Source of the DNA: Acetobacterium sp.
GTDB taxonomy: Bacteria > Bacillota > Clostridia > Eubacteriales > Eubacteriaceae
Assembly (NCBI GenBank): GCA_028692885.1
Contig: JAQUWM010000008.1
Span: 1-64,000, forward strand
Length of the DNA stretch: 64,000 bases
Direction: 5' to 3'
Notes under the pieces: model-generated
Told to the model about the DNA's origin: nothing
The model's input: the letters and a program-made list of their open reading frames with translations, nothing else
The model's database searches: none
Translations under genes and position numbers: made by a program
Part shown: positions 45,901 to 52,205 of the stretch, in pieces
Layout: the number at the start of each line of letters is the position of its first letter
Position numbering within the stretch: the first letter of the stretch is position 1

Positions 45901-45997
45901 GTGGTCGAGTAAACGCAGGTCTCTCAACTCATTGAAAGTGATTGGCTTTGCGCTCCTCACAAAACCGTGCTGGCGCAATTAACGCACACGGCTCCTC
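45901..45997 (-). mobile_element. Group II intron 3'-end remnant (domains V-VI)
   Basis: On the minus strand GAGCCGTGTGCG...GCACGGTTTTGTGAGG resembles domain V of bacterial group II introns (AGC triad at the start, matching GUU at the end, CA-type bulge). About 60 bases later comes TTTACTCGACC, like the usual intron 3' end (CTACTCGAC). The loop is UUAAUU instead of the usual GAAA. No intact maturase is present, so this is a decayed fragment. Confidence 0.5.
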
Positions 45998-46135
45998 ATA
46001 CTATCATTTACACTATATAGCTAAGTTCTTGCCTTAATTCGAAGATACTTACATAAATCTTAGGCTTCGGTAATGGATACCACTTCAGAAATAACACATC
46101 TCCTCAAGCTGCTGTTTATGTCCGATTTTCCTCAT

Positions 46136-46172
46136 TAAAAAGAGGCGCTAATTTTAGCCAGCGCCTCTTTTT
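46136..46172. terminator. Bidirectional terminator after the DUF2202 gene
   Basis: AAAAAGAGGCGCT and AGCGCCTCTTTTTT pair perfectly over a 10-base loop, 25 bp past the stop codon on the minus strand. Confidence 0.85.
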
Positions 46173-46197
46173 TATTACTTTTTAAATTACTCTGGCG

Positions 46198-46707
46198 CTA
46201 TTTTCCAGCTTTTCGCTGAAAGGCTACCAGATGGCTTTCGGATGCTCTTTTCAGGGATTCAAAGACGGTCCGGACAGCGTCTGGCAATTCCTGGGCCAGA
46301 AAACGATTATACATGTCGATGTTTAAAACCTCAGCCTGAACACCAATGGCATAGCTTTCCTTTAGCGATACCGGCAACACCAGATGACTGGCGGCATCAT
46401 TGACTGGAACCACAAAATCGTTGGCTTCAAATAATGGAGCCAGGGCGGCAATGTGTTTGGCTTCCGCTTTGACAATATTGGAGTACGGTCGGACCGCGCC
46501 ATACGTTTCAATGATTTTGGCATATTCTGCTTCGGCTGCATATTCATCCTGAATCGCATAGGTCAGCATTTCCTCCAGGGTCAGGTTGTCATCGGCCAAG
46601 GCTCCAGCCGCACCAAAGTCGTTACCTTCCGCCATCACAGCGCCCATGGAACCCACCAAGGTGAAAACCAGCAGCAGCACGGTCAATAATTTTGATAAAC
46701 GTTTCAT
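46198..46707 (-). CDS. Secreted DUF2202 ferritin-like protein
   Basis: 169 residues with a signal peptide (MKRLSKLLTVLLLVFTLVGSMGAVMAEG). The mature part is four helices with LTLEEMLTYAIQDEYAAEAEYAKIIETYG, EAKHIAALAPLFEAN, AEVLNIDMYNRFLAQE and ESHLVAFQRKAG. This E...E-x-x-H-like carboxylate/His pattern is that of DUF2202, a ferritin-like family. It may bind a di-iron centre outside the cell. Function unproven. AGGAG precedes the ATG. Confidence 0.85.
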   Translation of the reverse strand: MKRLSKLLTVLLLVFTLVGSMGAVMAEGNDFGAAGALADDNLTLEEMLTYAIQDEYAAEAEYAKIIETYGAVRPYSNIVKAEAKHIAALAPLFEANDFVVPVNDAASHLVLPVSLKESYAIGVQAEVLNIDMYNRFLAQELPDAVRTVFESLKRASESHLVAFQRKAGK

Positions 46708-46954
46708 TTTTCACATCTCCTTATGATTTTTTGGCGTCTGCGAAACGGTTGTGCGCTTCGCTGCGTCTTTTTTATTTCTGAGCTCATCATAACGTGGATC
46801 TGTGTCAATCTGGTGTCAGCTAGCCCCCAGGCCATTTAAAAGCGATTTTTTCAGTTTCTTTTAAACAAACCCGATCGGGTAAAACTAGTAAGTTAGCTGT
46901 CTTGGAATAAAACAGCTGATATCTTGGCGTATATTCAAAAATTTGAATTTTCTC

Positions 46955-46983
46955 TTGCAATTGGTGGCTATCTGATTTACAAT
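46955..46983 (+). promoter_or_regulatory. Promoter of the c-di-GMP riboswitch leader
   Basis: TTGCAA (46955-46960), 17-bp spacer, TACAAT (46978-46983), ending about 15 bp before the aptamer. Confidence 0.75.
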
Positions 46984-46998
46984 GTAAACAATAACATC

Positions 46999-47082
46999 TC
47001 CGATAATAGCAAACCTGATGAAAGTCAGGGACGCAAAGCCACGGGTCTAAGGCATTTTGCTACGACAGCCGGGTTGCCGAAG
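46999..47082 (+). promoter_or_regulatory. c-di-GMP-I (GEMM) riboswitch aptamer
   Basis: The core reads AGCAAACCTGATGAAAGTCAGG, GACGCAAAGCCACGGGTCTAAGG, TGCTACGACAGCCGGGTTGCCG. This is the canonical GEMM-I architecture: GNRA-type P2 tetraloop (GAAA), GACGCAAAGCC and CGGG(T)TGCCG closing strand. A terminator at 47101 lies between it and the gene at 47162, so ligand binding should control read-through. Confidence 0.95.
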
Positions 47083-47100
47083 AGGGCGCAGTTTATAAAA

Positions 47101-47133
47101 TTGTATGCCTTTTTAGGCATACAATTTTTTTTA
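47101..47133 (+). terminator. Riboswitch expression-platform terminator
   Basis: TTGTATGCCT and AGGCATACAA with a TTTT loop, followed by eight T, located 19 bp after the aptamer and 28 bp before the start codon. Confidence 0.93.
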
Positions 47134-47161
47134 TGGAGATCAGCAAGAAAGGAGTCTTTTT

Positions 47162-48316
47162 ATGAAAAAAAGATTAATTCTCGTTTTGGTCCTGGCACTG
47201 GCGCTTTCCGCACCAGCAACTGCTTTAGCTGCGCCAAAGAATTCAGACAAAGCAAGTGGTAACGCGTCCCCTAAAAAGGATATCGTTGTCACCCCTGCTC
47301 CGACTCCCGAGCCGGTGGTGGTCCCGGTTGAAACCGACGTTACTGACAGCACTGACACGACCGTCACCGCACCGGTTACCAAACCCAGTGAAGAAGGGAC
47401 CATCGAAGAAGTAACTACTCCCGGCAAAAAACCGGCCAAACCCCAACAGATCTTCAAGCAGGAACTGAACGAACAGAAAAAAGAACTGACTCAACAGAAA
47501 AGCATTTTAGCTGAACAAAAGGATGCCCTGGAAGCCGAAGTAGCAGCCCGCCTGGCGGCTGGCGATACTGCCGGCGCAGCAGCACTGCAGGCCGAGCTGG
47601 ACAGTCTCAAAACTGAATTGGCAGGACTCCAGTCACAGATCAAACAGATCATCAATCAACGCTATATGGTGGTAAAAAACATGTATAGTGACGAAGAACT
47701 GGCCCAGTTTGAAAGTGTTTCGGCCCTGATTGAAACGATGCTGGAAGACACCAAAGCTCTCGATGCCGGCAGTGTTACCATCAACAATCAGCTGATTAAG
47801 TTTGACGCTCCGGTTTACATCAAAGGCGGGGACATTATGGTTCCAATTAAGGCCATCGCCGAAAAACTGGAAGCCGAAGTAATCTTTAATGAAGAAACCA
47901 AAACGCTGACCATCACCAAAGACACTGCCGTGATCGAAATCACCGCTGCTGGCATCACCGCAACTATCGATGGCACCCCGGTGAACATCACCGATCGAAT
48001 CCAGGTAACTTGCGGCCGCACCTTCATTCCCCTCGATCTGCTGGCTGAAATCCTCAATCTGGATGTCAGCTATGACAGCGAGAATGAAATCATCGATGTT
48101 GATGTACCGGTTGACGAAACCACCGATCCGGCCACCGAAACTCCGGTTGACGATGGCACCTCTGATCCGGTCACCGAAACCCCAGTTGACGATGGCACCT
48201 CTGATCCAATCACTGAAACACCGGCTGTTGATGGCACGACCGATCCTGCCGCTGAAACCCCGGTTGTTGAACTGACTCCGGACCCCGTCGTACCGGAACT
48301 GGAACCCGTTCTTTAA
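47162..48316 (+). CDS. Secreted stalk-domain (copper amine oxidase N-domain-like) surface protein
   Basis: 384 residues. The signal peptide (MKKRLILVLVLALALSAPATALA) is followed by a Thr/Pro/Val linker, a coiled coil (QELNEQKKELTQQKSILAEQ...ELDSLKTELAGLQSQIKQ, residues 98-170), then a stalk domain (NNQLIKFDAPVYIKGGDIMVPIKAIAEKL, GRTFIPLDLLAEILNLDVSYD). The tail repeats D-G-T-(S/T)-D-P-(V/I)-T-E-T-P-V about five times. Extracellular; likely part of an adhesive or cell-surface structure. Its leader riboswitch ties it to c-di-GMP, the usual signal for attachment. AAAGGAG before the ATG. Confidence 0.9.
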   Translation: MKKRLILVLVLALALSAPATALAAPKNSDKASGNASPKKDIVVTPAPTPEPVVVPVETDVTDSTDTTVTAPVTKPSEEGTIEEVTTPGKKPAKPQQIFKQELNEQKKELTQQKSILAEQKDALEAEVAARLAAGDTAGAAALQAELDSLKTELAGLQSQIKQIINQRYMVVKNMYSDEELAQFESVSALIETMLEDTKALDAGSVTINNQLIKFDAPVYIKGGDIMVPIKAIAEKLEAEVIFNEETKTLTITKDTAVIEITAAGITATIDGTPVNITDRIQVTCGRTFIPLDLLAEILNLDVSYDSENEIIDVDVPVDETTDPATETPVDDGTSDPVTETPVDDGTSDPITETPAVDGTTDPAAETPVVELTPDPVVPELEPVL

Positions 48317-48376
48317 TTCATTTAATAACGATATCTGGCAAAAGCAATTTTGCTGAGATAGATTTTCTTCTTCTTT

Positions 48377-48419
48377 GACCAACCTGAGAACTCATTTCAG
48401 GTTGGTCTTTTATTTTTTT
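48377..48419 (+). terminator. Terminator of the stalk-domain gene
   Basis: GACCAACCTGA and TCAGGTTGGTC, perfect 11-bp arms, followed by TTTTATTTTTTT. Confidence 0.93.
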
Positions 48420-48436
48420 GCAAAATTTGGCATGAC

Positions 48437-49549
48437 GTGAGGACGTTTCCTCATATCAAGTCACTTCTTGCAATATCCTTGATTACAGTTTTTGAATATC
48501 TGCCCATATTCGTGTTTTCATATCTGGGCGGTACCCTCGCGGATAAGTGGAATCCCAAGCGAACCATGATTGCCGGGGACTTCTTAAGCAGTATTTCGGT
48601 TATCGTTATTCTTTTACTCATCAATCAAGGTTTGTGGCAAACTGTATTTGCCGCCACCCTCGTTTCTTCAATGGTAAGTCAGTTTTCAGCCCCTTCGTCG
48701 GTAATCATGTTCAAACGAAATATTGATGAACAGCTCATCACCCCGGCGATTTCCCTATCTCAAGGACTACAATCCCTCTATCTTATCATTGGACCGATTA
48801 TTGGCACATTGCTCTATAAAGGCCTCGGCATTACCTTTTCGCTGACAATCATCGCCATCCTGTTTTTATGCTCCGCGATGGTCCAATTCTTATTGCCAGC
48901 CAGCCCCAGAAAGGCTGATTATATTAAGCCCAATCTGTTAGCTCAAATGAAGGAAGGCCTGGTCTATATCGGTAATGATAAAGGGTTAACGGTACTTTGT
49001 TCCGTGTTAGGCTTGTTTGGTTTTGCCCAAGGTCTGATTCAACCGCTGACTATTTTTATCCTGACTGATCGACTGCGCATCGAAACGGAAAGTCTCCAAT
49101 GGTTCTATTCGCTATCCGGGGTGGGGCTTCTGATTGGCGCAATTATCTCCATGTCAATCGTCAGTAAATATAAAACCAGAACGATCTTGTTTTTGGGGAT
49201 GATCGCTTTTGCCGCTGTCACCGTCGCCGAAGCGCTATCAACCGTGGTGATTCTCACCGCGCTGCTATATTTCTTATCCGGCCTAATCATCGCTTTTGTT
49301 CAAGTCGCTATCAGTGTGCCCTTGATTCAAGATGTTCAGGCCGATTATATCGGCAGAATCAACGGCCTGATTACCCCGTTGTTGATTGCGGGAATTTTAA
49401 TCGGCACCGCACTGTCAGGTGTTTTAATTAAACAACTCGCTTTGATCCCGGTGTTTATGTTATCCGCGCTTATTCTGGTCATTTGCGGCGTCATCAGCCT
49501 GGGATACCAAAGCGCACCTGAGCATGTTGAGTTTGACCGCGCACCGTAG
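48437..49549 (+). pseudogene. MFS transporter lacking its N-terminus
   Basis: 370 codons with about ten to eleven membrane helices. The MFS loop 2-3 motif GGTLADKWNPKR is present at residue 31, but in this family (multidrug-type, MdrA-like) it should lie near residue 60-70. TM1 is therefore missing and the frame begins at a GTG without ribosome site, 18 bp after the previous gene's terminator. A deletion has joined the stalk-gene terminator to the MFS interior, leaving it without promoter or start. The remaining frame is open to the end, so the event looks recent. Confidence 0.7.
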
Positions 49550-49575
49550 ATTCTGACCTACGATGCGCCCCCACC

Positions 49576-50013
49576 TCATATGCTACTGTCGCTTCCGCCT
49601 TCACCAATTACAATTTTTTTGGTAAAATATGTATGCCTGATATCTGCCGCCTGCTCAACCCAATTGTCCAGGCCTATTTTTTTCATCAGGCAAAGGTTAT
49701 ACAATTTTATATTCTGGGGAAATTTTCCGGCTCCGTCTGCCAGAGGCATCAGATATTTACACGGAAAGTCAACGCAATTGAAGCAATAGTCAACGCCCTT
49801 TTGTTTAACACAATCAAGTGTTTTGCAACTTTTCCCCTGCATTTTTAAAAGCAGACAGATATTCCCTTGCGTACAGCCTTTACAGGTTATTTTTTCGGCC
49901 GGTATTTTCGTTGACTCTGACAATCTTTTCTGAAATTGATCAGTCACATTATCCTCGTACATTTCACAGTTAAAGCAATCAATCCCACATGGTGCAACAA
50001 TTTTTTCTTTCAT
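49576..50013 (-). CDS. DUF3795 Cys-rich protein
   Basis: 145 residues with about 14 Cys. APCGIDCFNCEMYEDN at the start, CKGCTQGNIC, then CVKQKGVDYCFNCVDFPCKYL match DUF3795, thought to bind zinc or an Fe-S cluster. Function unknown. GGAGG-like site before the ATG. It follows the ECF sigma gene on the same strand after about 80 bp. Confidence 0.88.
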   Translation of the reverse strand: MKEKIVAPCGIDCFNCEMYEDNVTDQFQKRLSESTKIPAEKITCKGCTQGNICLLLKMQGKSCKTLDCVKQKGVDYCFNCVDFPCKYLMPLADGAGKFPQNIKLYNLCLMKKIGLDNWVEQAADIRHTYFTKKIVIGEGGSDSSI

Positions 50014-50096
50014 AATCGATATCCTCCAAATAATTATTTCAGCAATTCTGTTTAAAATTGCTTTATATTATCTTAGATACTTGTTTATAAAAAAGG

Positions 50097-50885
50097 TTAC
50101 ACAATATCAGCTGTAATTTTTTTAATTTTCTCCGATATTTCTTTTTTGTCGTATTTTTGCTCGACGGAATATAGATAAGCGATCTTTTTAAGTAATGACA
50201 GATTTTTAAAATGCGCCTTTCGTAATTCATCTGTTTTCGGCTGGTTATAGCCCGTCGGAAGTGGGAGCCGATGATCATTCATATATTTTACCCATAGCTG
50301 GCATTTACATGGCTTCTGGGGATCAATCAAACTGCATCTCATTTCAAATAACTCCTGAAGATGCTTTCTTCCTCTGAATAGCGTAACCTTAACGTTTTCA
50401 ACTGACATATCCAGGATCTCGGCTATTTCTTTGTTTTTAAGATCGGTACAGGTTTTTAGTAAAAAACATACCCGTTGGTTTTTGGGCAGGCATTTTAAAA
50501 AAGCTTGCAGACATTTTTCGCGCAGTTCATCCATCACCAAATCATCGTCAAAATCACAATTGTATTCGATGTTGTCAAAGAATTCTTTTTCGGTAACACC
50601 TAAATTTTCAGTTATTCTAACCAAGGGCAGCTTGTTTATATAGTTGAAATACTTGTAGCACTCGTTTATAACAATCCGGTATAGCCAAGTGAATAACTTT
50701 GATTCTCTCCTGAATTTATCTAAATTTTTATATGCATTTAAAAACGAGTTTTGAAGAACATCCTCAGTATCCTGCTGATTATCAATCATTCTGAATGCAC
50801 AGGCATATAATTTATCATAATCCCGGATGATCAGGTTCTCTAGTTCGATCTGTAAATCGACGTAATCAGAATTGTTACTCATCAT
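50097..50885 (-). CDS. ECF-type RNA polymerase sigma factor
   Basis: About 263 residues. Region 2 (DKLYACAFRMIDNQQDTEDVLQNSFLNAYKNLDKFRRESKLFTWLYRIVIN) and region 4 (CLPKNQRVCFLLKTCTDLKNKEIAEILDMSVENVKVTLFRGRKHLQEL) are well formed. A Cys cluster follows (MRCSLIDPQKPCKCQLW), as in some stand-alone ECF groups, then a 65-residue helical tail. No anti-sigma gene adjoins. Start uncertain: ATG at 50885/50882 lacks a strong site, while AAGGAGG sits further upstream near 50920, so the track's longer frame may hold a non-ATG start. Targets unknown. Confidence 0.85.
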   Translation of the reverse strand: MMSNNSDYVDLQIELENLIIRDYDKLYACAFRMIDNQQDTEDVLQNSFLNAYKNLDKFRRESKLFTWLYRIVINECYKYFNYINKLPLVRITENLGVTEKEFFDNIEYNCDFDDDLVMDELREKCLQAFLKCLPKNQRVCFLLKTCTDLKNKEIAEILDMSVENVKVTLFRGRKHLQELFEMRCSLIDPQKPCKCQLWVKYMNDHRLPLPTGYNQPKTDELRKAHFKNLSLLKKIAYLYSVEQKYDKKEISEKIKKITADIV

Positions 50886-50981
50886 TATCACGATGTTTCC
50901 AATGGAAACAAACCTCCTTTTTTGAATACTCGGCATTTGCGAAATGCCACAAATCATTCTGACCGTTCGCCTGCCTTCAGG

Positions 50982-51830
50982 TTACGCTATTAAAATCTTC
51001 CAAATCGCTCTGCCGGCGTCTTCACTGACCTTTACAGTCGGCTGCCAGCCTCTGTCAAGTAGTCCAAGCCAGATATGGCATGCACAGATGCCAATATCGA
51101 CATTCGGGTGTTCCCATTTAAAGTGCTGGTATCCCGGTGGCATCGCAACGGTGATCGTATTGAAGGAATCTTCAAAGCCGAACCGCCACATTTGGGCATT
51201 TCCAGCCGAAGGCGCTTTTCGACCCAAGTCCAGCGTATACAATATGTCATCTGACAGATGACAAAAATCATCCTGATTCTCAAGCAACTCAATAATTTCT
51301 TTCCGTTTATGGCTGATCGTCTTTTCTGTGATCCGGTCCATCAATCGCAATCCGCTGTCCTCATAATAACCAAGTGGCGTGATGCAGATCGCCCGCACCC
51401 CAGTGGTCTCACCTCTTGAATACCCAAACCCCTTGTTTGCTTCTTTTAACTGGTCAGGTGATTGCAAATGGGGCATCAAGCGTTCAAGCTCTGCCAGTTT
51501 GTAGTGCCCATACCAACAAGTCGAAAGGTTCTTACTCTGGGCGTAAAGAATCAGCAACTCCCCGACGAAACCCGCCTGTGAAATAGAGATGGCATCGGTT
51601 TCGGTCACAAACGCAATGTTATCTGGTGGTGATTTCATCAGCGGATAGAGCACTTTTGTTGGATCGGCACGAAAGAATCGGATCGCAACGTGATGATCAA
51701 ACGGAATCGGCATTGCCCTGGCAAAGTTTTTGATTGCGTCCATGACGTCTTGATCAACCGGTTTCATTTGATAACTGCGTGCTGATCGCCTGGTATCGAT
51801 CGTACTTTTAATCGAAAACGTAATTGACAT
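50982..51830 (-). CDS. Nitroreductase family protein (TM1586-like), intact
   Basis: 282 residues. TIDTRRSARSYQMKPVDQD at the start, VGELLILYAQSKNLSTCWYGHYKLAELERL in the middle, and the second flavin segment RKAPSAGNAQMWRFGF. It is the full-length paralogue of the split gene at 41691-42533. Expected to bind FMN and reduce nitro or quinone-type substrates with NAD(P)H. The ATG at 51830 has GGAGG eight bases upstream; that site lies at the very end of a truncated DUF1810 copy, so the gene may now be expressed from the DUF1810 promoter. Confidence 0.85.
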   Translation of the reverse strand: MSITFSIKSTIDTRRSARSYQMKPVDQDVMDAIKNFARAMPIPFDHHVAIRFFRADPTKVLYPLMKSPPDNIAFVTETDAISISQAGFVGELLILYAQSKNLSTCWYGHYKLAELERLMPHLQSPDQLKEANKGFGYSRGETTGVRAICITPLGYYEDSGLRLMDRITEKTISHKRKEIIELLENQDDFCHLSDDILYTLDLGRKAPSAGNAQMWRFGFEDSFNTITVAMPPGYQHFKWEHPNVDIGICACHIWLGLLDRGWQPTVKVSEDAGRAIWKILIA

Positions 51831-51996
51831 TTGCGGTACCTCCATAATACCGGGCCGTTTCACTCCGGCCCAGCCCTTTAAACTGGGGAAAAACATGCCA
51901 CATCCAATGGCTGCGCTTTTGACCACTTTTTATTTTCGTTAGTGTCTGCCCATAACTTTTTTCCTGGGCATTAACAAAACGCTCAACTGTATCCAT
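51808..51996 (-). pseudogene. Truncated DUF1810 copy
   Basis: 62 codons. From ATG 51996 (GGGAGGAAG upstream) the first 51 residues copy the 43280 gene (RFVNAQEKSYGQTLTKIKSGQKRSHWMWHVF), about 90 per cent identical over 155 bp. The match stops at RYYG; the frame then runs 11 unrelated codons into the nitroreductase gene. A recombination junction lies at about 51842. Confidence 0.8.
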
Positions 51997-52205
51997 CAGT
52001 CTTCCTCCCGTCATTTTTATTTGGCAACTTTTAAGCTGATTTTATCATAATACGTTTATATACGATATCCTTTGCTCACTAAATTTAAAACAAAAGAACG
52101 GAGTTTACATGTTTTTTACATAAACATTAGGTAATCGACTTGATTATTGGATGGTTTTAGTTTAGAATTGTTATAAATTAAATATAATGACGGGAGATTA
52201 TAACA

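Larger units (their letters stand above)
45713..46197. other. Gene-free region with group II intron remnant
   Basis: 485 bases. It holds the intron-like sequence listed separately (45901-45997), about 26 codons on the minus strand (LFLKWYPLPKPKIYVSIFEL) that may be the end of a lost reading frame, and the terminator at 46136. Confidence 0.5.

Noticed and set aside
47633-48382. 249-codon minus-strand ORF
   Set aside because: Exact shadow of the stalk-domain gene; no ribosome site, low-complexity composition (DRIRGAIVNR repeats) produced by the plus-strand repeats.
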